This document shows positions 1 through 5,452 of a DNA stretch of 9,655 nt, in pieces (within the stretch, counting starts at the first letter, position 1; each line of letters starts with the position of its first letter). Under the pieces are notes generated by a model, which was given only the letters and a program-made list of their open reading frames with translations, ran no database searches and had not been told where the DNA came from. Origin of the DNA: Planctomycetota bacterium (GTDB taxonomy: Bacteria > Planctomycetota > SZUA-567 > H5-PLA8 > CALKMO01); assembly GCA_026417845.1 (NCBI GenBank), contig JAOACM010000130.1:1-9655 (forward strand), read 5' to 3'. The position numbers were made by a program, and so were the translations under genes.

Positions 1-19
1 AGATGTGTATAAGAGACAG
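1..19. other. Tn5/Nextera mosaic-end adapter remnant (not genomic)
   Basis: The first 19 bases read AGATGTGTATAAGAGACAG, an exact match to the mosaic-end sequence that Nextera-type tagmentation adds to Illumina library inserts. It sits exactly at the sequence edge, as expected for untrimmed adapter carried into an assembly. Native sequence starts at about base 20. The reading frame of the adjacent glycosyltransferase stays open through the adapter, so the last few residues in that frame are artificial. Confidence 0.96.
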
Positions 20-1056
20 CCCTTACCGCTCCCGAGCACTTCGAGCCTGTCCGGAAGCCTCCTGCCGGGAAAGCGGTCATCCTCAATCAATAAGCTCCGC
101 ATCGGGTGCTTTGGGATAGGCTCTTCATCGCGGCCGGGCACCCCGGCGACCTTATCCGTCGGCGCCGGACCCGAGCCTCCTCCGCCGCTCCCGGATTCGC
201 GCCAGCCCCCGCTCCGGCGCCGCTCCATACGGTCCGCGACTCGGCCTGCCGCGGCCGACAGGACGGCCTCCACCGCCTCCGCGTCGGCCGGCCCCTGGAT
301 CAGGAACGGACGCAGGCCGAACGCCGCGACCGCCCGCGCAACCGCCGCGAAGATCTCCGGCGGGGCGCGTTTGGCCGCGCCTCCTGACCCCGGATGGATC
401 GCCGCCAGCCCTCCTTCAAACGGTTCCGGGAACAGCGCGGCAAGGCGCGACATCCCTGCGCGCAGCTCGGCGCCCCTCACGCGCAGCGAAGGGCTTTCGG
501 GCGCTGGGACCGGTGGCGATGGAGGGAATCGCGTCCGGCCGAGCGCGCCCGGCGCACCGCCGGCCTCCGCCTGCGGTGACGCGGCATCGGAAATATCCAG
601 CAGCGCCCGCCAGAGATGTTCCGATGCGTGGACTGGCCGGCACAGGCTGCGGCTGTCCCCGTCCGGAGCGGCGAGAGGAGGCCTGGCTGTATGTATGACG
701 ATGCGGCGTGCGCCGAGCGATTCGATGCGCGCCCTGAAGATGCCGTCGGGATCGTTCAGCCAGGCGATGACGGCATCCGCCCCGCCGACGCTTTCTTCCA
801 GGATCTCCGGTGCCGGACCGCTCCCGCCGAACAGCCACGCGCAAGCCCTGTCGCCGAAGTCGCGGACCGTCAGGCGTCCCCACTCGGCCTCGCCGGCGCG
901 CAGCACCGAACCGTGAGGCATCGTCACGAACACGTGCAGGTCGAGCCTCGCGCCGGCATCTCCGTGGGCGCGTATCAGGGCATCCAGGACCGGCGTGGCC
1001 AGGATCATGTCCCCCAGCGCGCCTGGACGGAAAACGGCTATCTTCGTGTCAGACAT
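20..1056 (-). CDS. Glycosyltransferase family 9 (heptosyltransferase-like), C-terminus cut off by contig edge
   Basis: A frame from ATG 1056 stays open for 345 codons to the adapter without a stop, so the gene is 3'-partial. Family 9 enzymes transfer heptose or related sugars to lipopolysaccharide core or other glycolipids on the inner face of the membrane. Two hallmarks are visible. The N-terminal Rossmann start is at residues 5-27 (KIAVFRPGALGDMILATPVL). The start of the C-terminal nucleotide-sugar domain is at residues 218-245 (AIHPGSGGAAKRAPPEIF), followed by a strand ending in QGPAD (254-258). The usual GnDSG..HLAA donor-site motif is not reached. A GGGAG ribosome binding site lies 5 nt upstream (1062-1066). 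Two low-complexity stretches are unusual: about 158-195 (Pro/Ala/Gly-rich) and about 275-335 (Arg, Gly/Ser and acidic). The second makes the protein longer than the family norm at this point. The acceptor sugar cannot be told. The gene lies 158 bp downstream of the lipoprotein gene on the same strand. Confidence 0.88.
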
Positions 1057-1214
1057 CTGATCTCCCGGAAGCCAGCGCAATGATTCGGCAGCAACCGGTT
1101 TCGCGGTTTCCTGAGCGGATATATCAGCCGCGAGTCAAAAGCTGCGGGTCCCATGCCTGTTCTGGGCTTCAGGCTGCAGGCCGCAGGGTTCCCAGATCTC
1201 AAGCCTTTCAATGA

Positions 1215-2144
1215 TCAATCGCCCATCCGCTCCGCCTCCACGCCGGGATTCGGAGCCTCCAGCCCTCCGCCGAAGCCGCGGCCGCCCCATGCTCCGCCGG
1301 CATCCATACTGCCGGCCGTGCCAGAACGTCGGAGACCTCCACCGGGCGCTTTTTTCCCTGTGTTGATCCTCCATTGCCACGGCGGCAGCGGCCCGTCCTC
1401 CGATGGGCGCACGCGGAAGGATACCAGTTCCGCCCGGAATATCTCCTCCCCCATCCTGGAATACTTCGACCTGCGGACCAGCCCCACGCCCGGCGCGTAC
1501 CAGTGGATCGTGCGCCAGGTCTTCAGCCTGTCTTCCTCAAGGACGCGCACACATCCCGCGAACCTTCCGGCCGCCGTAGCCACGTCCTCGCGCCCCTCGA
1601 TCTCGTAATACCTCGTCCTCCCGGACGGATCCTGCTCCACCCATCTGTAGCCCGTATGCGGAGGCAGCATCAGCAGATAGTGCCTCCCGGCAGTATCCTG
1701 AACGCTCAGGAAATCGTCTTCCTTGGCCCATACTTGTTCTCCGTCCCTGTAAACGGCTTTGAAGACGAACGGGCGTATCTTTTCTACGATCTCCAGTATG
1801 GCAATGCCCACAGGAGCAAGGTTGCATGTTTCGGGTCCGGGGGCATCTGCGTCCGCCGGTTCCCCGGCCTGCCGCCGGGAGGCCGTTCGCCCCCCCGTGC
1901 CGGACCGTGCGCTGTCATCCAGATGCGCGGCATTTTCCGGGACCGCACCGGCTCCAGCCCGCGCCCGACCGGACCCGCCCGCCTCCGCTCCCGCCGGTAG
2001 AGTTCCGTCTGGTTCCACGCCGCTGAGTGCGTATCTCCAGACATTGCCCTCGGCCAGAGGAAACCAGTCGAAGTGTACCCCCTCGCATCCGCAGAGGGCC
2101 ATGGCAGCCGCAATCGCCAACGCCGCCCGGGCGGAAATCGTCAT
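1215..2144 (-). CDS. Predicted lipoprotein with low-complexity insert and Gly-rich tail
   Basis: This is a 309-residue protein. Residues 1-20 form a short lipoprotein signal: Arg6, the hydrophobic run AALAIAAAMAL, then the lipobox L-C-G-C with Cys20 as the lipidated residue. The signal is why I start at ATG 2144; the frame is open further upstream (ATG at 2312), but that would bury the signal 56 residues inside. The mature part begins HFDWFPLAEGNVWRY. It continues from about 108 with a beta-rich body (strands near 112-140 and 155-200) and a WYAPGVGLVRR segment at 215-225. Together these resemble a widespread uncharacterised class of outer-surface or periplasmic proteins with a 'FPL..GN.W.Y' start and a 'YAPGVGLV' end; I know no biochemical function for it. 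Residues about 42-107 (Ala/Gly/Arg/Glu-rich) split the two conserved parts, and residues about 264-300 are Gly-rich. No clear ribosome binding site precedes the start, so the exact start is less certain than the gene. Confidence 0.78.
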   Translation of the reverse strand: MTISARAALAIAAAMALCGCEGVHFDWFPLAEGNVWRYALSGVEPDGTLPAGAEAGGSGRARAGAGAVPENAAHLDDSARSGTGGRTASRRQAGEPADADAPGPETCNLAPVGIAILEIVEKIRPFVFKAVYRDGEQVWAKEDDFLSVQDTAGRHYLLMLPPHTGYRWVEQDPSGRTRYYEIEGREDVATAAGRFAGCVRVLEEDRLKTWRTIHWYAPGVGLVRRSKYSRMGEEIFRAELVSFRVRPSEDGPLPPWQWRINTGKKAPGGGLRRSGTAGSMDAGGAWGGRGFGGGLEAPNPGVEAERMGD

Positions 2145-2833
2145 AGCCCGGGAATAAGTCGCCGCTGTTTCGAGGATATGCAGCGCCCCGGATGGCATCG
2201 TCGCTGCCGGGGCCGTATCCTCGTCGGCGTGAAAAGTTCCCGCCGGCGCGTCCTGTGACATTTCGGCTCGCCGCACCGCCGGAGCGTTCGCAACGTTATT
2301 TCGATCCGCCATGGCTTCCAGACCAGTCAGCTCCGTTCAGCCTGCCAACCCTGTCCTTCCCCATCCGCCCCTCCGCCGCTCCCGTGATGTCCTCCCAGGT
2401 ATAAGGCTCCCAGTCGCCGGATATCTTCCCGCAGCAGCGTCTGGAACCGCCTCGAACGCGACGCGCGCCACGCCGGCATTGCGGTCCCCCGGACTCCACC
2501 GGGCGGTTGCTCTCAAGGGATGCCGTGTGCGGCCGGCTTTTGGGGAGGCGCCGTGCCGGGAGGGCAGCGGGCCGCGATATGTAACTTCGGGCGCCGCCAG
2601 CCGCCTCCCGCCACGATCGGATCGAACCCTCCCGCTCCTCGCCCGCCCCCTGTCCCGCAACCGCCCGATTCCGTTGCGCGCCGGTGCCCCTCGAAGGTAA
2701 CATGCACACGGAGGTAGGAGCAAGGGAACCGGGGGAGGCACCGGGAGCGGCCCCGCCTGGTCGGGCGTCTCGATCCGACAGCCACCGGCGCTGCCGGATC
2801 CCGGGGCCTGCGGAAAGACAGGGAGGGATTCAG
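2145..2833. other. 689-bp divergent intergenic region, no convincing gene
   Basis: This gap separates the minus-strand lipoprotein gene from the plus-strand flavoprotein gene and should hold both promoters, but I find no strong -35/-10 pair. A weak plus-strand candidate is TTGCGC at about 2669-2674 with TAACAT about 18 bp further on. Several frames are open only because the DNA is G+C-rich, and their translations are Arg/Gly/Pro-rich without recognisable motifs. The least unconvincing is a 50-codon minus-strand frame, ATG 2479 to TGA 2327, with a GGGGGA stretch just upstream and good G/C at third positions in its first half. It contains a short amphipathic stretch (FQTLLREDIRRLGALYL). I do not call it a gene. 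The region may also be a decayed gene. Confidence 0.5.
2822..2826 (+). promoter_or_regulatory. Ribosome binding site fixing the GTG start of the flavoprotein gene
   Basis: GGAGG within GGGAGGGA lies 7 nt before GTG 2834. The frame is open upstream to 2684, but the FMN-binding loop of the family begins at residue 8 counted from this GTG, as usual for the family. The upstream part is low-complexity and has no comparable site. Confidence 0.75.
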
Positions 2834-3418
2834 GTGAAGGTTCTGGTGCTGCAGGGAAGTCCCAGGAAGAACGGCAATACGCAGACGGTGGTCGAGTCGG
2901 TGCTGGCGCCGATCAGGAGATCGGGCGGCGAAGTGGAAATAATATTCGCGGCGGAGAAAAAGATATCCGGTTGCAGAGAATGCTTCGCCTGCCAGGCGCC
3001 GGACAAACGCGCCGTCCCCGGATGCGCCATACGCGACGACATGACCGACATATACCTGAAAGTGCTCGACGCTGACCTCGTGATCATGGCGACTCCGGTA
3101 TTCTGCTGGGGCATGAGCGCCCAGCTCAAGGCGGTGTGCGACCGGTTCTTCTGTTTCCACAAGTTCGAGGAGGGGCACAATTATACGAGCCTGCTGAGGG
3201 GAAAGCGGTTCGCGCTGATCGTCACGGCGGCCGGTGACGAGTTCGACGGAGCCGACCTGATAGTCGAGCAGTTCCAGCGATTCATGGAATACATGAAGGC
3301 CGAGGACGCCGGGCGACTGGCGGTCTGCTCCGTGGAATCCGGCGAAAAGCTCCGGACAGATGCCGCCGTAAAGGAGCGGGCCGAGGCGTTCGGAAGACAG
3401 CTTCTGAAGCACGGCTGA
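2834..3418 (+). CDS. NAD(P)H-dependent FMN reductase / iron-sulfur flavoprotein-like protein
   Basis: This is a 194-residue cytoplasmic flavodoxin-fold protein starting at GTG. Residues 2-16 contain the phosphate-binding loop GSPRKNGNT that holds FMN. The strand and turn at 82-94 (DLVIMATPVFCWGMS), followed by LKAVCDR (98-104), are the second conserved block of the NADPH-dependent FMN reductase family. Between them is a cysteine cluster C47-x2-C50-x2-C53-x10-C64. In characterised Isf-type flavoproteins a compact cluster of this kind binds a 4Fe-4S centre next to FMN. Here the last spacing is longer than the usual 4-7, so cluster binding is an inference. The likely role is electron transfer or reduction of a small acceptor such as a quinone or oxidant; the substrate is unknown. 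It is the only plus-strand gene in the window, so it has its own promoter, and it is convergent with the division gene (110-bp gap). Confidence 0.9.
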   Translation: MKVLVLQGSPRKNGNTQTVVESVLAPIRRSGGEVEIIFAAEKKISGCRECFACQAPDKRAVPGCAIRDDMTDIYLKVLDADLVIMATPVFCWGMSAQLKAVCDRFFCFHKFEEGHNYTSLLRGKRFALIVTAAGDEFDGADLIVEQFQRFMEYMKAEDAGRLAVCSVESGEKLRTDAAVKERAEAFGRQLLKHG

Positions 3419-3449
3419 GCCGGACCGCGCCAAATGGGGCGTCCCGCGA

Positions 3450-3500
3450 GCCGGCCTCGCCGGCCGGTTCCCCGACCGGTCCCCAAGTCGCGTCCGCGAC
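3450..3500. terminator. Three consecutive G+C-rich hairpins between convergent genes
   Basis: In the 110-bp gap between the flavoprotein stop (3418) and the FtsB/DivIC stop (3529) there are three back-to-back inverted repeats. They are GCCGGC-CTC-GCCGGC (3450-3464), GGCCGGT-TCCCCG-ACCGGTC with one G-T pair (3462-3481), and GTCGCG-TC-CGCGAC (3487-3500). All read as hairpins on both strands. No T-run follows on either strand, so this is not a classic intrinsic terminator. The place between two converging genes suggests a bidirectional termination or RNA-end-stabilising region. The first two hairpins share three bases and could compete. Confidence 0.45.
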
Positions 3501-3528
3501 ATCGGCGTGGCGGCGATCCGGCGTCTAC

Positions 3529-4467
3529 CTACAGCGACGGGGGCATGGATGGTTCAGCCAACCTGACCGGGCCGGATGGTGCGGCATCGCGGTCTGGAGA
3601 TCTGCGTTCCGGAGGCGGCGTATCGCGCCTTCCGGCCGGAGGAGATTCCCGGCGTCGCGGACTTTCCGTGCCTTGCGGAGTCTCCCGGCGTCCGGGCGGT
3701 TCCTGCTGAGCGCCCGCCCCGGTTCCGGCGCCTCCCGCGCCCCGCCCCTGCTCCCCCCTGCCGGCCCGTGCATCCCCGCTGCCATTCCCGATATCGGCCG
3801 GGCCCGGATCGGAACCGCCGCCGTCACGCCGGACGGTTCCGCTGCCCGGTGACCTGCTTCCGCCACCCGGCTTGCCGGTCGCCGCATCAGATCCTCCAGC
3901 ACCGGCGCTTGAACCGCCAGTCCCGGCACCCAACCCTCCGGTCCCGGCCTCGGAATCGCCGATCCCCGCCCCCGGGCCTCCAGCCCTTCCATCCGGGCGG
4001 CAAGCTCCGCCGTCCGGACCGCCGGAGCCCAGTCCCGTACCGCTGTCCGGATACGCCAGCACCTCGCCCGGCGCCATCCAGCCGAGCCTGGTCCGCGCCA
4101 CGCGCTCCCACGCGAGCGGGTCGTTGTTCTGAAGCGCCGCCAGCCCGCGCCTGGCCATCCGCAGCCTGCTCCGAAGTTCGCTCACCTCGGCCCGCAACGC
4201 CGCCCGTTTCTCGGTAAGCTCCTCGACCTGCCGCTTCCCCGGAAACAGCCACAGGCCGGACCAGGCCGCCGCCAGCGCCGCGGTCAGAACCCAGAACGTC
4301 CAGTCGAACTTTCCGGACCCGTTTTCGAGGCGCGAAGAGGGCATCCCCATTATGCGCACGGATACCGGATTCGGCGCGCCGCTTCTGCCGGGAAGCCCGC
4401 TCCCCTGGAGAAATTCGCCGCCGGATCTCTCCCCGTCGCGCATGATCATCTTCCGCCAGGCCTCCAT
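3529..4467 (-). CDS. ftsB: FtsB/DivIC-family division protein with ~170-residue repetitive disordered tail
   Basis: This is a 312-residue protein with a recognisable septum-formation-initiator core. A cytoplasmic N-terminus (1-54) is followed by a membrane helix at about 55-75, then a coiled coil at about 77-115 (VEELTEKRAALRAEVSELR). The family's C-terminal signature is at 117-138 (DPLAWERVARTRLGWMAPGE). Such proteins bridge FtsL and FtsQ-type partners at the division site with the coiled coil in the periplasm. Family members normally stop soon after this point, at about 90-130 residues. Here a further ~170 residues follow: a Gly/Ala/Ser-rich part made of 7-residue units (149-211), a Gly/Arg linker, then Pro/Arg/Glu-rich RR(E/D)(S/T)P units (260-291). 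The start is uncertain: ATG 4467 is used because third-position G/C rises there, but it lacks a ribosome binding site. ATG 4449, 4443 and 4344 are alternatives, and all keep the membrane helix. Whether it is orthologous to FtsB or DivIC cannot be settled here. Confidence 0.85.
   Translation of the reverse strand: MEAWRKMIMRDGERSGGEFLQGSGLPGRSGAPNPVSVRIMGMPSSRLENGSGKFDWTFWVLTAALAAAWSGLWLFPGKRQVEELTEKRAALRAEVSELRSRLRMARRGLAALQNNDPLAWERVARTRLGWMAPGEVLAYPDSGTGLGSGGPDGGACRPDGRAGGPGAGIGDSEAGTGGLGAGTGGSSAGAGGSDAATGKPGGGSRSPGSGTVRRDGGGSDPGPADIGNGSGDARAGRGEQGRGAGGAGTGAGAQQEPPGRRETPQGTESPRRRESPPAGRRDTPPPERRSPDRDAAPSGPVRLAEPSMPPSL
3595..3690 (-). repeat. RR(E/D)(S/T)P repeat units in the FtsB/DivIC tail
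   Basis: Residues 260-291 of the division protein contain RRETP (260), RRESP (272), RRDTP (280) and RRSP (288). The last three are spaced 8 residues (24 bp) apart. The units are Pro-, Arg- and Glu-rich and each carries a Ser/Thr-Pro step. The DNA units differ at many positions, so they are old or under protein-level selection. Confidence 0.65.
3835..4023 (-). repeat. Nine degenerate 21-bp (7-residue) tandem units in the FtsB/DivIC tail
   Basis: Residues 149-211 divide cleanly into heptads: GGPDGGA, CRPDGRA, GGPGAGI, GDSEAGT, GGLGAGT, GGSSAGA, GGSDAAT, GKPGGGS and RSPGSGT. The consensus is roughly G-G-x-x-A-G-T. Period 21 bp keeps the reading frame. The opposite strand reads as Pro-rich heptads such as EPPVPAP and NPPVPAS, which shows the same period. 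The units are diverged, as expected of an older tandem expansion. Confidence 0.75.
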
Positions 4468-4530
4468 ACTTGCGCCAGACGTCCGCGGCCAGCCGCACCC
4501 CTCTATATCCGCCGGAATACGGCTGCCCCC

Positions 4531-4791
4531 TTAAAAGTTATTATCGTCCCGTAACCGATATGACTTCAGGAATATTCGCTGCCCGGCGCCTTCGCCGCCC
4601 AGGGTGCGTGGCCGCAGCTGCGGATCTGCGGGATGCGCGGGAGCTGGAGATCGTATCTGCCATCGCCCGCCCTGTTCGAAGGGGGTGGACCGGATATACG
4701 CCTCGGGCGCGCCCATCCACGGGCCGCTCCGAGGCTTTGCATTTACAGCCATGCGCCCCGCCGCCCCGCCGCCCGGCGGCGCGCCGTTCAT
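4531..4791 (-). CDS. Possible small protein translationally coupled to ruvX
   Basis: An 86-codon frame begins with an ATG (4791-4789) that overlaps the ruvX stop as ATGA, the classic arrangement of coupled genes, and ends at TAA 4531. Third positions are mostly G/C over the first half, in keeping with the real genes nearby, but fall off after about codon 45. The product (about 9 kDa) starts with a Gly/Ala-rich stretch. It then has a more ordinary segment (EAYIRSTPFEQGGRWQIRSP) and ends RLRDDNNF. It has no membrane helix, signal peptide or motif I recognise. There is no separate ribosome binding site; coupling would be needed. It could equally be a chance frame filling the ruvX-ftsB spacer. 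Confidence 0.3.
   Translation of the reverse strand: MNGAPPGGGAAGRMAVNAKPRSGPWMGAPEAYIRSTPFEQGGRWQIRSPAPAHPADPQLRPRTLGGEGAGQRIFLKSYRLRDDNNF
4540..4568 (-). promoter_or_regulatory. Weak sigma70-like promoter candidate upstream of the FtsB/DivIC gene
   Basis: An A+T-rich patch in otherwise G+C-rich spacer holds GATAAT (4545-4540, five of six matches to the -10 consensus). It lies 17 bp after TGAAGT (4568-4563), which matches the -35 consensus poorly. It would give a leader of roughly 65 nt before ATG 4467. Only the -10 is persuasive. Confidence 0.22.
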
Positions 4792-5219
4792 CCGCGGGCT
4801 TTAGACCTCGAAGCGTCAAGGTATGCCTGGAGCAGGAGCTGGGCGGCGACAATGTCCGAACGTTCTTTTCTGGCGTAGCGCCCGGCGGTGGCATCCCTGA
4901 GAGCCCGATGGGCCTGCCTCGTCGTAAGCCTTTCGTCGAAGAACTCAACCGGCAGACCGGACGCCTCGCGCAGGGCTTCTCCGAAGCGCCTGGCGGCCCT
5001 GGCGCGGGGACCCTCCGAGGAGTCCATGTTCAGCGGTAATCCGACGACGAAACGGACCGCCGAACGCTCCCTGGCGTATCTGCAAATCGCGTTGAGAGCT
5101 GCCATGCCGTCGCCCAGTTCGATCATAGCCAGCGGCTGGGCAGTCAGACCGAGGGGATCGGAGATGGCAAGACCTATACGCCTGTCGCCATGGTCAACGC
5201 CTATGATTCGTCCTTCCAA
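4788..5219 (-). CDS. ruvX: RuvX/YqgF family nuclease (putative Holliday junction resolvase / pre-16S rRNA nuclease)
   Basis: This is a 143-residue cytoplasmic protein of full family length with an RNase H-like fold. The family is linked to processing of the 5' end of 16S rRNA and has also been proposed to resolve recombination junctions. Visible motifs are the first acidic strand GVDHGDRRIGLAISDP (7-22, Asp9), VVGLPLNMD (58-66), FFDERLTT (93-100, Glu96) and KERSDIVAAQLLLQAYLD (118-135, Asp122). These are the expected metal-binding acidic residues. The usual DGSEG loop after the second motif reads DSSEG. The start is TTG 5219, chosen because the Asp9 motif must be near the N-terminus and because GGAGAG lies 8 nt upstream; no in-frame ATG is nearby. 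The stop overlaps a possible small reading frame as ATGA. It lies 233 bp downstream of the mannose-1-phosphate guanylyltransferase gene. Confidence 0.93.
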   Translation of the reverse strand: MEGRIIGVDHGDRRIGLAISDPLGLTAQPLAMIELGDGMAALNAICRYARERSAVRFVVGLPLNMDSSEGPRARAARRFGEALREASGLPVEFFDERLTTRQAHRALRDATAGRYARKERSDIVAAQLLLQAYLDASRSKARG

Positions 5220-5227
5220 GATTCCGT

Positions 5228-5233
5228 CTCTCC
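5228..5233 (-). promoter_or_regulatory. Ribosome binding site supporting the TTG start of ruvX
   Basis: GGAGAG on the minus strand ends 8 nt before TTG 5219. Together with the position of the catalytic Asp9 motif it decides the start, since no ATG or GTG is suitably placed. Confidence 0.65.
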
Positions 5234-5344
5234 GCGGCCCGCTCCGGCGTCCCCGGCTCCAGCCCTCCGGTCGCCCGCCTGCCGGCCCTTCCCCTGGCTC
5301 TCCGGCACCGGCCTGGAGGCACCTGCCGCGCCAGGCTCACAGGT

Positions 5345-5448
5345 AATTGTTTACAGCATCCGGGCGGCGGCTGCTACTTGCAGTGGCGCGCCTGAGCGGC
5401 AATTATGCTCTGCCGGCTGTGTCCAAACACATGGGGCGGCAAACAATT
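5345..5448. repeat. Spaced inverted repeat AATTGTTT / AAACAATT in the manC-ruvX spacer
   Basis: AATTGTTT (5345-5352) and AAACAATT (5441-5448) are perfect 8-bp inverted copies 88 bp apart, the second directly beside the manC stop. A third AATT core (5400-5403) lies inside a small imperfect hairpin, GAGCGGCA to TGCCGGCT (about 5394-5418). These are short A+T-rich islands in very G+C-rich DNA. They could be protein-binding sites, the ends of a small relic element, or coincidence. Confidence 0.3.
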
Positions 5449-5452
5449 GCGA

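Noticed and set aside
2145..2312. A 56-residue N-terminal extension of the lipoprotein from ATG 2312
   Set aside because: It would place the signal peptide and lipobox far inside the protein, and its third-position composition is no better than non-coding DNA here.
2513..3502. A 329-codon minus-strand open frame antisense to the flavoprotein gene
   Set aside because: It mirrors the flavoprotein codons and shows no family motif. The plus strand has a strong ribosome binding site and FMN-binding signatures.
3835..4023. Regular 21-bp periodicity considered as a CRISPR-like or intergenic repeat array
   Set aside because: The units are contiguous, degenerate and in frame inside a protein tail, with no repeat-spacer alternation and no cas genes.
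3887..4498. A minus-strand frame from GTG 4498 overlapping the start of the division gene, opening with a plausible-looking stretch (VRLAADVWRKYGGLAEDD)
   Set aside because: After about 20 residues it turns Arg/Gly-rich, and it overlaps the clear FtsB/DivIC membrane helix and coiled coil in another frame. Third-position G/C favours the FtsB/DivIC frame.
4670..4695. A GTTCGAA heptamer resembling a tRNA T-loop
   Set aside because: The flanking bases form only a poor T-stem, and no matching acceptor stem, D-arm or anticodon arm lies at the expected distances on either strand.
4563..5452. A single operon running from the FHA gene to the division gene considered as one functional system
   Set aside because: Spacers of 233-271 bp, a candidate internal promoter and unrelated functions (nucleotide-sugar synthesis, RNA nuclease, division) make a dedicated system unsupported. 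Only co-orientation is seen.
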